A DNA stretch of 64,000 nucleotides from Onthophagus taurus (GCF_036711975.1 NC_091967.1:6448001-6512000); one strand, 5' to 3'; shown: positions 33,014-46,100, counted from the stretch's first letter. Translations and numbers: made by a program. Notes: generated by a model not told the origin, from the sequence alone.

Positions 33014-33595
33014 CTATTTGGTAGTTACTCTTCTACGTTTATTCCAAGAGAAGTTATCTGAATAACTTTTTACTACAAAATCTTTTCTAGGTGGTACATC
33101 GACGTAATAATCAAAACCGTTTCTATGACAAAACTCCTGCGCCGCGGCCAAAGAATGAAAATGTAATTTCATATTAGAAAGGGCATCCGAACTGGAACAC
33201 CATCCTATTAAAGAATTTTCAAATCTCATAGTCGTATCAAACTGCACGTGCCAATACTTAACGTTATCATTTCCATTCTGCATACAATGTCTAGTTTCTT
33301 TATAAATTCTAGCCGTTCTAGTATTCGTGTATTCCTTCGGTATAACATTTACGTGCGTCATATCCACACCTTTCTCATCCGAAAAATGAGTGTGTTTACA
33401 TTTTAAATCACGCTCCTTTTCCTCTTCCGTTTCAAAGAATTCTTGCAACGGTATAATTGGCGCTTCATTCCTGTATAATGCATCCTCAATTGGATCCAGC
33501 TTTTTTTTGGGCGGACATGGACATTTTACTTCACGGATCGAATGTTGAAAATTTCGCATCTTTAAAAATAATGTTGTTCGAAAAAAATATGACAT
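33014..33595 (-). CDS. NDUFS4-like subunit of mitochondrial complex I, intronless
   Basis: A 193-residue single-exon gene. NDUFS4 is an 18-kDa accessory subunit of the NADH dehydrogenase N-module. The C-terminal two thirds carry the family domain: TRTARIYKETRHCMQNG, KYWHVQFDTTMRFENSLIGW (canonical FDTRERWENPLMGW), SSSDALSNMKLHF, FCHRNGFDYYVD, and the invariant ending SYSDNFSWNKRRRVTTK. The N-terminus (MSYFFRTTLFLKMRNFQH) is short, basic and hydrophobic, compatible with a mitochondrial presequence. All other conserved single-copy-type genes here except bicaudal have introns, and this protein is diverged in normally invariant positions, so it may be a retroposed paralog (often testis-expressed) rather than the housekeeping copy. 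Confidence 0.92.
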   Translation of the reverse strand: MSYFFRTTLFLKMRNFQHSIREVKCPCPPKKKLDPIEDALYRNEAPIIPLQEFFETEEEKERDLKCKHTHFSDEKGVDMTHVNVIPKEYTNTRTARIYKETRHCMQNGNDNVKYWHVQFDTTMRFENSLIGWCSSSDALSNMKLHFHSLAAAQEFCHRNGFDYYVDVPPRKDFVVKSYSDNFSWNKRRRVTTK

Positions 33596-34500
33596 TTTTT
33601 GGTGGCTTTAAAGCCATCCAAAATGTTGACTGACTTATGTCAACATGTAAAAGGTTAATGATTTGTGTCAACTTATTATATTGTTTATTGACTTTTGTGA
33701 TGTCAATGTTCATGATTATTTCCGTTGCAGAAGTATTGTTGTTAAATTTGTAGATGTCAAAAAAGTCTTTTATTCCTTATAAGCAAAAAAAAGATGAAAA
33801 GGGATTAGAAATGCCCACGCAGATTGTGACTATATAAGCGTTTGGTGAACTATCACCGAATGGGAAATTTATGTTAAGGAAAGTTATTGTTCATGGTAGA
33901 TATCTAAATGGTTATTGTATAGATGTAGATTTTCCATTTATGTCATAAATGTTGGTATATTTTTAGTAAAGAGGGTTGGAAAAGAGCGTTTATATCAACT
34001 TAATATACTCACTTGTATTTTGGGAACAACGTTTAGGGAATAAATATAACCATTTCAACATTGCCACCTGAGCAATTTATATTCTTTACCTTCGACGTGG
34101 GGAGCACGTGGCCCCAAGAGATCTCAGATCCGTGCCCTTCTAAATTGGAGGTCGCGCAAAGTACATAAAATTTCCTTTCCGGACCCTCCGGGGGAATTTA
34201 TAGTTATTTGCCAGCGTTCCCTTGAAAGCGAAGGGCCCGCCCCCCTTAAACGGTGCTCGGTAAGGGCATCCCCCAGCTTTATTATCACGAGCTCTTTTAT
34301 AGTTTTTACCACACGCCTTTACGAGATAATTAGTGGGTTGGCGAGAAAAATGCTCCGCCATCAATTTTCTCCCGAGACTTTAACAACCATCTTTTCTTTC
34401 CTGTTTAATACGATGCGACTTATTGGAGCCCAGCCATTTTTAGGAATTTTCTGATCATTAAATCCGACGTTACAAGGTATGCAAATAACGATTTCCTCGT
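33596..34500. other. Start of the gene-poor half
   Basis: No gene recognised. The stretch at about 34,080-34,400 is more GC-rich, with several short overlapping open frames of unnatural composition that I reject. Confidence 0.5.
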
Positions 34501-34633
34501 TATATAAAGGGGGGGCTGTTTTCTGGCAGGGAATAAAGCTATACTCTCGGTATCCTTAACGTGCAAATTTAATATCTAATGCAAATGGCGTTTAGGGGGG
34601 ATTCTGAGGCCGCATCGCAGCAACAAAACGTGG
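34501..34633 (+). promoter_or_regulatory. Possible TATA promoter with short first coding exon
   Basis: TATATAAAGG at 34501 is a textbook TATA box. Seventy-eight bases on, an ATG at 34579 opens a frame reading MQMAFRGDSEAASQQQNV, which runs into a strong 5' splice site GTGAGT at 34634 (phase 1). GC content peaks here. If real, it is the first exon of a plus-strand gene whose remaining exons lie beyond a long intron. No downstream partner exon was found, so this is a hint only. Confidence 0.25.
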
Positions 34634-36709
34634 GTGAGTTTTCGGGGGTTTAGGGGGATGATGAAAATGAGATTAAAACGCCGCCCCGTTGGTTAATAAA
34701 GATGATGGACAGGTGCGCGACGTTAAATGATTGATGTACAATCAACGTACATTCGAGCTCGAAGCTATATTATATTATGATCGATAGACACTATTAGTAA
34801 AAGCGGTTTTTGACAATTCCAAGAGGAAAGTCTATTTATTCTAACAAGCAACAAGTGACATATATAAGTAACATTTAGTTGTTTTATTACAATTATTTCT
34901 TTATGATTATGTAAAAGATGAGTATCAAATTGAATTAAACTGTAATTGTTGACTTAGTGGAAATGTTAAAGTACTGAAGACGTAAGCGTTTTCTGAATTA
35001 TATCTCGAGTTTATCAACTGTGTAAACACCCAATTAGAAACTTGGTGAAGTCGATTGTGGCTTTTTCGTTTCCAACGAACAGTTATCGTAGCAAGAAAGA
35101 AGAAGTTCTCTTCATCGGTCCCCGGAGCGAATTAATTAAATACAAACACTTTCGGCGTTCCACGAGCCTTTCTGTTGATTTTAACTATTGTAATACTTTC
35201 AACAATAGCCAAAATCAACACTCTCAATGATTATGAATGAATTAATATTCAATTGGAACTTGCTAAAAACTTTTCTTAATTTAATTGCTTTTTATAATAT
35301 AATATTTGCAGCAAACTCCGTTTAATGAAGGCGTAATGTGCCTTCATTGGATTGTTTTTGTTATTAATTCGCGGAAAAGAGTGAATTCGTTACTCTCTCT
35401 GCTCTACGTGATTTTCCGGTTCGCTCATGGGAAGGTAAAGCTCGGTTAATTAGCTACCTAAAGCTCCCCGTGATGCAATTATAAGTTTTAATATGGAAGA
35501 TACACGAAAAGTTCGGACGGCATGGAAAATCGTGCGGACGGCACAAGGGCGGATAATGAACGTAATTCAACGGATTATTCTTGTCGTGTGCTGGGATCTT
35601 AACGGAAATTACATAAAATATTTCTTTTAATCATGAATCTTTAAAAATTAACTAAGAAAAATCAATAATAAATACATCTCTTTAACAGAATAATTAATTA
35701 AATTATTTAATGCTGAATTAACTGCTCGAATTGATGAATGGATCTAATAACCATCATTATTGAGGTTGTTGTCAAGCTTATTGTCAAACTTGGTCCGTTG
35801 TTAAAATGCCACCGTGCACCTAATGGGGATGATGGAGCCGCACCGATCAATACCTCGTAAATTTCTCATCAAACTTCGTCAAAGTTAACCAGTAAAGTTG
35901 CCGTATCGATTGTTGATAATAGCCGAGCGGAAGTTTGCTTAAACACAAGGCGGAAGGAAAAGGGTCGTCTTCGTTTTTTTCCCTTCTGTATCTTCAGTAT
36001 ATTCGAAAGTTTAATTTCCGTTAAAATCTGCAATCCTTATCCCTTTACCTTTTAAAACGGCTGCGTGCCAAAACCACAAAAAAAAAAAGAATGTTAAAAA
36101 TAAAAAAAGGAATGCTCTGCGTGCCGCTTTTAGGGATCTCATAAAAGGAAAATCACGATTCACCCTCTCTGCAGTAAAACGCGCAGTAAAATCGAGTAGA
36201 ATAAAAAAAGGTCGGCTGTAAAGGGTGCCTACTTAAAAGAAAGGATTCTTTTCTTTACGCGGAGCTAACGAATTTAAAAAGCGTTTCAACCCTCCTCAAT
36301 CCATTTTTCAATGAAGATAATCGATCCAATATAAAAAGTATATAAGGCAAACTCAAAATGAAAAATTATAAAATAAATATAACAAATAACCGACCGTGTT
36401 GGGACCATTTTTCTTAAATTTAAGTCGAAACTTTCTTAATATGAATCGCCAGTGGAATAGCTCTACGAACTAGAACCTTCAAGAATTTGAAGCCGCTCAT
36501 TAAGCTTATGCTTTCATTTCCTGCGCTGGAGATTGCCTGGGAAAATTGGTATTTTCAATTTCGGCGAGTTAAAATTAAATAAGACCCTAACGGCATTCGG
36601 AATATTATGAAAATTTAATATCGATGACGACAACAACGTCATCAAATAAACGTTTTGTAATTTTAAAATAAATTCTTTTTAAGAAAAATTTTATGTTTTA
36701 AAATCTTGA
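34634..36709. other. Non-coding, intron-like sequence
   Basis: No coding exon or TE recognised. A short hairpin at 35174-35219 has arms GTTGATTTTAACTATTGT and ACAATAGCCAAAATCAAC with two mismatches. Short homeodomain-type ATTAATTA/TTAATTAA sites are frequent. Confidence 0.45.
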
Positions 36710-36829
36710 TTATCTAGTACTAGAACTAATACTATACCTAGAACTAGAAATATACTAGTTAGTTGTAGTTTTAGTTCAATAAAAATATACAACAATTTAA
36801 CGATGAATAACAATTAAAACTAAAAGCTT
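36710..36829. repeat. Palindromic repeat family, copy E (left half)
   Basis: ACTAGAACTAATACTATACC and TAGAACTAGAAATATACTAG, then GTTTTAGTTCAATAAAAATA, TACAACA and GATGAATAACAATTAAAACTA. This is the same order as copy D, but sequence stops mid-module at the LINE tail and resumes at 38.2 kb. Confidence 0.8.
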
Positions 36830-38190
36830 TAATTTATTTATTTATTTATTTATTTATTATTGGGACACAAACAGGGAGGATATCCCCAGTGAAGCATCCT
36901 CATAAAAACAAAGCACTTAACTACATACCAAGCAAAAAAACGAGAAAAAAAAAATAAAATAACAATAATTATAACATTAACTATGAAAATAATAATAACA
37001 GCATTGATAGTTGCTAATTAAAAAAAATTACCACCAGATGAGATGGGTTTGTAGTCCGACAAAAAGCTACCCATCCTAACTGCCTGACTGCTGTCAGAAA
37101 GATATGACATTATCCAGCGCACAATGCCGGCAGGAATGTTAAAGGAGGACAGCTTTTGTATAAGAATTCCATGGTCAATCTTGTCGAAGGCTTTAGAGAA
37201 ATCGGTATAAATTGCGTCAACCTGTGAGTCCTCATTTAAGGTAGAATGAATAAAATTAACATAAGACACTAAGTTAGACTCAACCGATCGGCCAGACAAG
37301 AATCCATGTTGTTCAGTAATGAGAGAGTGAGCAAAAGAGTGGTTAAAGTAATCGCAAACAATTTTTTCAAAAACCTTGGGAATAGACGAGATTATAGAAA
37401 TTGGACGGTAATTAGATACCAACTGTCTATTCCCTGATTTAAATATTGGAACGACAAAAGCTGTCTTCCACGCGCGCGGAAAAGTACCTTCGAGTAAGGA
37501 TTTTGAAAAAATAAGAAAAAGTGGGGTCGACAGTTCGGCAGCAAACTCCTTCAAAAAGGAAGATGGAATACCATCCGGACCAGAGCCAGAGGACTTGTCA
37601 AGATGGGTCAAAACATTGAGGACTGCGTCAGCAGAGAACCAAGGTGAAACACCCTGGCCACCGAAGACCATTGAGCGGTCAATACTACCTTCTACGAAAA
37701 CCGAGGCGAAATACTCTGCAAATGCACAAGAGATATCATGACCTGAGGACACCATTGACCTATCAACAGAAAACATAGCGGCCGGCAAGCCAGACACATC
37801 CCCTTTCCTGGACTTAACAAAGGACCAGATTCCTTTGGGATTTTCCATAACCCCCGCCTGAATCGAGTAAGTAATCTCTATAATCAGCCTCTTAGACCTG
37901 GAGCGCAAGATAGAGAAAGCCAAGTAATCACTATTATGGCGAGTAGATTTCCATTTTTTATGGTATAGTAGCTTTTCTTTAATGACACGAATAGTTGAAC
38001 GTTTGTACCAGTAAGGAAAACGTTGCTTAGGCAGAAAGCGCTTAGGAACATCTCTGTTAATTACATAATTAATGCGGTCATAGAAAACTTCAACCATGCT
38101 CTCCACGCCCATCCCAGCAAAAACAGTCTGCCAATCGATACTATTTAAGAAACACTTGATAGCTCCGGAATTCGCGTTCTTAAAAAGAAA
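36830..38190 (-). mobile_element. Jockey-type LINE, 5'-truncated and internally deleted
   Basis: A minus-strand non-LTR element. Its 3' tail is a (AAAT)n run at 36830-36859 preceded by about 160 bp of 3' UTR. A 364-codon open frame (38112-37018) covers the linker and first RT blocks: LDKSSGSGPDGIPSSFLKEF, WKTAFVVPIFKSGN, NYRPISIISSIPKVFEKIV, TEQHGFLSGRSVESNLV, DAIYTDFSKAFDKIDHGIL. The frame then ends after PISSGG, before the catalytic YADD block, and jumps to the 3' UTR: the palm C-terminus, thumb and tail are missing. The endonuclease half is also absent. A frame open this long suggests a fairly young insertion. It sits inside a palindromic repeat copy. Confidence 0.9.
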
Positions 38191-38204
38191 GCGAACATTC
38201 GAAT

Positions 38205-38315
38205 AGTAGAACTAATACTAGACTAGAACTAGAACTAGAAACATTCGAGTTTAGCCGTCTTAAGAGACGTGCGGCTAAACCCTCCTATCTAGTTGTAAGT
38301 CAAGTGTTAACTCTA
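38205..38315. repeat. Palindromic repeat family, copy F (right half of E)
   Basis: GTAGAACTAATACTAGAC and AGAACTAGAAACATTCGAG, then hairpin TTTAGCCGTCTTAAGAGACG and TGCGGCTAAACC. Read after copy E with the LINE removed, it continues the family's module order, so E and F are one interrupted copy. Confidence 0.8.
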
Positions 38316-40126
38316 ATTGTTATTAATTTTGATGAAGGTGCCAGATTAACTTTTTTTTTTAAACCTTAATCTTAGTTCTGTAAAAGATAAAGAAAGAATA
38401 ATATAATAAAAACGACGTCATCCCGGCGTTGCGGGTTGTAATCTCCATTTTGAGTATCATCGTTTTCGTTGATCTCTCCTTCATGTAAGGACATAAAACT
38501 CAAGCACACGAGCTCTCTCGGTCTGATGGCGATGCATTAAGCAGCTTTTCACTGCGCGTATTTTTTATTGCTCTGCAGCGCTGTCGGCGTAAATCCAAGG
38601 TTTTATGGAGATATTGGAACGACGGTGGCGTCCGACGTCACTGTCACAATGAAAATGGTTCGTCCTCTGGGATCCAACCGAATTCGCGGATAAAATTTAT
38701 GCACAAGCAACATCAATCATACTCATATCGGGCGTCGGGTGTATTTCCTCTTCGAATGACGTAAGCTCCTTAAGGATTTCCGGTCGAAGTAACTCTCCCT
38801 ATTTGATTAACGACCTACTAAGACGTCGCCATAAACTAGTTAATTAAAATTTCTCGTTTAAATGTGTTAGTATTTGTTGTAATTTTGAAATTTTAATAAG
38901 CTCGAGAGACATTAATTATAATTTAAATTATTAATGGCCGCTAATTTTGGTTGTGAAATTAATTTAGACGTGCGAGATTAAACCGGTGCGAGCGTGTACA
39001 GAGAACGTTTGTTCGAGTTTATTAACGTTCGATGGTGCCAGAACAAACGACAAAAGTGGAACTCGATTCAACGCCAACGTCAACAAACTGTAATTTTAAC
39101 GGCGTCCGATCCAATTTATTAATTTTCGGAACTCCCAATATATCGTGAGTGATAAAAAGCACAATCGAGCGAATTATAGAAATTTAAATGTGCCCAAATT
39201 TTCCATTAAAACCAATGCGTTGATTTCGATGATTAACTTGTAATTTAATTTCTCACTGAAATAAAACTATTATTTCAATTTCATTTAAAAAGTTTTCAGT
39301 TTCACCAACTTCAGGAAAGCGAATGTTGTTTTCGAACATTCCCCCATTAGTTTAAAGTGTCAATTCCGTACAGTTTAGAAACTTTCCACGCAGGTTAAAG
39401 GATTAAACCATCTGGCATTTAATCAATAAATAAAAGGACTTAATTGAAGAATGTAGGTGACATAAAATATTTTTATTGGATATCACAAACGTTTTAAACT
39501 TTATTTAAGTACTTAATTGAAAAGTTTAGAAGCTTTAGTGGGTTAAAGCTACACGTTAGTTTCATTGTCAATTCAGTAAAGTTTAGAAACTTTCCTCCAG
39601 AGTCAATAGCTTTAATAAAATAAAATAGTTCCTTTTGAAGAATTGTAAAAGCTCCGAAAAATTCTTTTATATAGAAAATAAATGGTTAACCGTAACATGG
39701 TTTCACTAAAACGTTACATAACTTTGAAGTACCTCGCAGTTCCCATTAGTTTTCAGTGTCAATTCCATGCACTTTATAAACTTCCTCAATGGCCAAGAAC
39801 TTTAGAACTAATACGTTTAATCAATAAATAAATTAGTATTTATTGCGAAATAAAATTCTCTTTAAAGTTTTCTAATTTTTTAATTAACGCACAATTAAAA
39901 AAATACACAAACCTTATTGTAATTGCGTCAACATCGTTATGGTATAATTGTTGCATTTCTTTGTAGTGGCGTTTTCCACCGGGATGTGACTTAAAGTAAA
40001 TATGACAATGTCTTAACATCTTCGAAGTGTCTTGACAGGCAATAATAACAATTCTCATAAATATTAAATGTTTGTGAAATGTTATGTATACAAAATAGGT
40101 TAATAAACATCTGTTTGAAGACACAC
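38316..40126. other. Non-coding sequence
   Basis: No coding exon recognised. Several AGTTTAGAAACTTTCC-like motifs recur between 39,370 and 39,790 (GTTTAGAAACTTTCCACG, AAGTTTAGAAACTTTCCTCC), a possible very worn local repeat of about 220 bp. Confidence 0.4.
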
Positions 40127-40160
40127 TAAAACTAGAACTAACACTAGACCTAGAAACATA
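40127..40160. repeat. Palindromic repeat family, copy G (arm only)
   Basis: CTAAAACTAGAACTAACAC followed by TAGACCTAGAAACAT: a solitary left arm without the hairpin. Confidence 0.7.
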
Positions 40161-43100
40161 CATTATATTATACAATCTTATTTTTAAAAAAAAGTTAATC
40201 CGGCACCTCCACCAAAATCGAAAAAAAAATGTTATTGAGAAGATTAATAAGTTTGATATACAATAAGAAACTTAATTGCGCTGAAAACGCAGCTTTCCTT
40301 AAATTCAATAAAATTCCTGCGCAATTGGTAACAACGTTAAATGTCAGCGTGTTTGGTCTCTAATTGAAACAAACATTGGAAAAGTTTAGAGAAAAGTTGG
40401 AAAAACAATAAAATTATAAAAGTACTTTATTTTCTTTCTTTCAAAATTCGATAACCTTAGTAAATAACAAATAAAGTTGATGATATGAAACGTACAAAAC
40501 GTATTCGATGACAAATTTTTATTTTTTTTGAAGAACGTTACTTTCATTCTACTTGGCTGGTTACGAAACGTATTTATCAAACCGTGGCTGTTCTAACTGG
40601 TTGGAAAGCTTCAGATAAAGCTGAAACACTATCCAGAGACTCGAAAGACAAGGACTTGGAGCGGAAGCGTCGAAAAGAGAGAGAGCGAGATAGAAAGCGG
40701 AAAGTGGAGCAACCGAAAGTGGCGCTCTGCGATTCCGTTGCAACGAACAGATTTATCGCGTCGTAAATCATGTCGAAACGTTTGTTTTTCCGTTCCAACG
40801 ATCCGGTTTGAGGTTTTAAAACACAATTACCGTCGTTGGTAAGTCATAATGACCGGACAGCGCTTCAAAGGACGTTTTGGATTTTAGGAAAGGTGTCTGA
40901 AGTTGAGATGGAGGCATGATGCGGGGATGAAATCTTCCCGTGTGACGGTTTACCAAAAGACGATAAGATTACACATACAAAGACCCGGATTCTACGCCCA
41001 CGGGGTTAGTAGACCAAATCCTAACTTAATGAAGCGGCTGAATTAAATTGCTGGTTGGTTTATGGAGATACCCCTAACACCTTAATAGGGGGTGGAATAA
41101 TTTAGACACGGAATATTTTTATTTCTATTTTTATAAATGATATCATTTAATGCCTAAATATAAGTATTATAGTATTTTTTTGTTTCTGAATAACAAAAAA
41201 ATTATATCTAGATAATTAGAGTAGTCACGAACATTATTTTGAACAGAGCGAAATTATTTTTGGTTCAATTTTCATAGCCATGCGATAGTCGAAATGAACA
41301 TTTTAGAATTTCACGAAATTTACATACGAGGTACCCTGTCTAATTAACATCTGAATTAATGCTTCTAATTATAACTTCATGCGCCGGGAGGTTACGAATA
41401 ATCCAGCAACATCATCATGCCCAGAATTCACTTTACATGATTACACGAAAAAAACTCTTTGAAAAGTTTGATCAAACACAGAATTAAATTACATTGGGCC
41501 ATCAAGAGCTAAATGAATCGATTAAAATCGGCAGAAAATTAAAGGAACACAGAAATAAGATTTTCTAGATAAGAACTTAAGCCTGAATTACATTTTGGTT
41601 AGGGTGGATAACAAAATAAGAAAAGAAACAGGATTCCAATCAGAATGTAGTTAATCAATTTTGAGATTGCTTTCTTTCACATTTCTTAAATAATGAAAAA
41701 GGACACATAGTAACCTTTTATTTGTAATGAAAAGTAAGCAATATAATATAGTATATTTAAACATTTTATTTATTTAAATCAAAGGAATCGATGATATTTT
41801 ATCTTGAAGTATATTTGAGGTTAGGTTATACTAAATTTTGTGTTTTTAGGGTTAAAACAATAAATGGTACAAGTTGTTATCTCTGACTAGACTCACACGT
41901 GTACTCTGCGGTACACCTCCACGTGTATGGCTGGTATCATGATCTTATTTTTCCATGAAATTCATCATTCTTGCTGCATCTCCTTCCTTAATCTTCTAAT
42001 CATTATCTTGTCCCCAACCCCATCCATCATCGACATCAGTACAATATCAGTCTAACCTTGCCATCCCATTAGTTTAACCTATCTTAGATATTATTGTGTT
42101 TACTACTTCTCAGAGAAATGGGTCATTTCAAGTAGAATGTTTCATAAATCGAGGGATAAATACCATCGCTTACAACGTATGGCAGAAATCAATACTGAAC
42201 GTGGTTTATTGTTATCTCCAATGAAGTTTCAATTTGATTCCGATTCAGCATCGCTCGATTCTAAAAGACCCATTAAAACGGGCTTTTAAATACTTAAATC
42301 ATAAATCTCTCATTGTGTTGATCATTGTGATATTTTTTAATTTGTCACGCATCCTTTCTTTCAAACGTTTATCTAAAATGATCCTTAATTGTTTCGAATG
42401 TAGTTGCTGTATTGTATTTGCGTCACAGTAAAAAGTTAATAGGATGGCTTCAGTTCTATTGTGGCTTGACGTTTGGACTACATCGACAATTATAACATAT
42501 TGTTGGTTGTGTCAGGCGTTTGTTGGGCTTTGTTGTGGTTTCTTTTGATATCTGTATTCTACGTTCGGTTTAAATTAAAATTTAATGAGAATAAGGTATT
42601 CTAAATTTGCGTTCAATCTTTTTCACTAAAACGTCTCTTGTTGCTAAAAATAACTCATTACGTGCTAAAATTGGAAATCAATAAAACTATTTCGACATTC
42701 GATTTGTCGACAATTTTTTGAAAAGGTAAGAGATAAATGAATCAATCATGTGGCGGCTTCGGATTGCAACGCCTCGTATAATGCATAATTCAAAACGGAT
42801 TGCTTTCCACTTTTTTTATTGTCATACAATCCACGTCCAATTTCCGTCGTCAATTTTTTTAAAGCACGAAATTCCATCCCACTTAATTTTAAAATCCCCC
42901 CATTACCCAACTTCCATTAAAAGTTAATTCCAATCCAAATAAGTGTCGGGTTTCAACGGAGTGAAAGGGTTTTATACGCGACTTGTTAAGTAAACTCTGC
43001 CTCTTCTCTTCGAAAACTGAAAAGAACTTGTTTGTTTCTTACTACTTACCTAATACGCAGCTTTCGAAAGCTCTTGGTGGATATAAAACAACACAGTATT

Positions 43101-46100
43101 GGACGTTTGTTGTTCCTAGGGGTAAATTAAGTATTTCCCTCACGTACACCTACCGAGATTAACGGGGAAATCTGGCGTGGCAGTTACGTGATGTAAGCTC
43201 AACCAAGCACCCTTCATGACAAAAAGCTTTTTCCCCCACACTCCGTACTGTGTGTCATGCCAGTTTTGTCGAAATTTATACTCCTCAAAATTTGAAACGC
43301 GCCGAGAGAAACGAGAACGATAAATTCCGGTTGTAAACTTTGCTTCTTCTTAGCTTCCAAAGTTTATTTTATATTCGAAAAGGGAAATATATATGAATAT
43401 GAAAAGTTATTAAATTAAATCAGTAAAAAATTAGATAAATAAAAATACGGAAAAATTCAATCTCTACATAGATTTAAATTTCAAATTTTCTTAAATCTAT
43501 TTTAAAGTTTCCGTACTTGAAATTTAAATTAAGACCAATTTTTTGTTAAACCCATTAGTATAATTAAATTGCTTGCTGTATTTTTTATATAACTATATTA
43601 AAAAAGGAAAATATCGAAATCAATTTGAAAATCTAAGGTATTAAAGTCTTTTAGAAAGCGTGCGTTTGAATACGTAAGCAGGATCAAGTTTATTTATCCC
43701 CGCACCGAAACACGGAAATGAGCGGCGTCTTTAAAAATGTTTATATCTTAAAACATTTTCATGAAAAGAAAAAATGGTGCAGTAACGAAACTGAACGTTT
43801 CATTACTTTTACCTTCTAGGAAAAAGAACCTGCATACCTTTCGGTTTAATTTAAATCGGGTTCTCGAAAGGGAGATTACGTTTCTTTGAGAAGATCACGT
43901 AAGAAGCAGAAATGTAATGGCCAGGAAGAATTTTAATCAAAGTGTAAGTCCGTTGATTTTAAATGTTTGTTAAATAGCCCTGAAGGATTTTCCGAATCGC
44001 GATACGTGCAAAGGAAAGTAATTAGATTATTGCTTTAAATTAAAACATTTTCGAACCGGAAATTTCAATCGGTTAGAAAACTAAGAACACATTTCTAAAA
44101 ATATCTTCCATTTAAATTCGTTCCTAATTCCTTTATCGATTACTTGTCACCAAGTAAACTGATTGATTACATTTGATTTATGTAGTTTAACGTAAGGAAG
44201 GTCCTGGCACGTCATTTATTGTCCGTTGGACAATTTCCAGCACGAGACATTCACTCGATTACCAGTTCAATATGTCTTTTTCTACGAAACAAAGGACTCG
44301 TCGGTCATTCGCTTTAAAACCTAATATTTCTCTATGCGAGTGTGTCCTCAAACAATAAGACTTAATTACTTTATAAATATAACCATTGTTCGGATTCTGT
44401 CCAGTTCAAGCACACTCGTTCGTTACTAATTAGCACATAATGACCACTCTCGAATCGCCGTAATTGAAAGTCCACAACTTGAGTGACTCTTTCTATCTTA
44501 TCCCATTGGTATCATCCTTTATATAACTCTATGATTAGCGTAATTAGAAGTTAGAAGTTTAGCTGGACCTTTTCATTTTCTATATTACTCACCACTTAGT
44601 GATTATTTATTAATTTACATTGAACAAAAAACTTCCTATAAATAAAAATAGAATATTTTTGAATCAATAAATAAATTTTATTGATTGTTGTACAACAGAG
44701 ATAAAAAAGTAAGAGATAAGGAATTTTCGAGTGGGATTCTAAAATTGGTGGATGCGACGGTAACAGGTAACAAGATTATCTAGTTTGCGCCCGAGCAATT
44801 GCGATCAAATATTGAATTAGGGTTTCGATTACGTTACGAATGGGTACTTTCTTATTGAATGTCTTCCTTGGACCGGAAACCATCTTCAATTCTCAGAATT
44901 AGGGGCATTAAGTTCGCAGAACTGGAAGGAAGCTTTCAAAAGCACTGCTACTGTTGCAGACGGTTTTTCGTTGAGATTGCAATATTCGATTTTCTGGGTC
45001 AACAAAAAATTAAAATAAAATTAATAATCGACCATATTCTGTTTCGATCAGTATGAACGAAATATGAATATTTTGATAAGAAGTTATCCTCAAAAAAGTT
45101 ATCTAGAAATTCTATGCTACCTATAACTACATAGGTCATTCAACTCACATATGACTTAGGAACTCAGTTAATTTTTGTAATATAAAATATTATTTACTGA
45201 TGAGTTCCGTTATGTATTATTGGCCGTTGATGTTGTTTATTGTATATAACTCATGTAAAGCCCATACAAAATAATTTGAGACTCCCTGACAGATAGATAA
45301 CCTCAATTTATTTTTTTCTCAATTTCTTATTCAAACCGTTATTTATCCAGTTGAAGCTATTGAAAATGATAATCTTAGCATAGTAATAATGGAAAACAGC
45401 CGTCCTTTGTGTGATTAATGAAATTTTAGATGAAAAACCATAATCGCAAGATTTAACTTTTGAGGTTAATTTTCATTAACCTTTTTAGGAATTTTGCCAT
45501 TGAATATAGAAAAAAATGATCAGATATCTGAAAATCAATTTAAAGAAGCATTTAAACTACGAGATTTCATACATAAATATAGTTATTAAAAGAATTTAAA
45601 TAATATTTAATCAAATTAAATTAGTGACATTTCAAATGTTAAAGTTGGTAATATCGGAAAATTTTAAAAACGAATTTCAAGTTAATGGAATTGACCAATC
45701 AGAAAACACTATTTTTCAATTTAAAACATTAAACAAACGGAAATCTAAAATTTTAGTGCGATTTTGAACTTGAGAGGGAGCACACGCAAATTTTGTCTCG
45801 ACGAACGTTATAAGCAACGTTTTAGGTTATGTAAAAAGATAAAATTCACATAACCTCAAAAAAAAAATTAATTTGAAGAATTTCTCCGATTCAAAGAAAT
45901 ATATAAAGAAAAGAAAAATAACCGTAATGAAGAAACATCATTTTTGTTCGCGTTCCTGATAATCCCAGAATCCTGTACCGAGGACTTCTTTATCCTACAA
46001 CCAACAGACTAAGCTAAGTGTTGTTATTTTCTTTAAATTTATTCGTGTTATAATTTAGTTAACTTACCTTCAATACGAAGATAATTCTGAGATATTGCTC

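Noticed and set aside
34124-34364. Two overlapping minus frames in a GC-rich patch
   Set aside because: Composition differs from real exons here, both frames are equally open, and no motif is found.
35174-35219. Hairpin considered as a microRNA precursor
   Set aside because: Stem of 18 bp with two mismatches is shorter than a typical insect pre-miRNA, and there is no sign of a longer lower stem.
40584-40766. Plus frame with SKDKDLERKRRKERERDRKR
   Set aside because: A purine-rich stretch gives charged residues by default; no acceptor, donor or conserved domain supports an exon.
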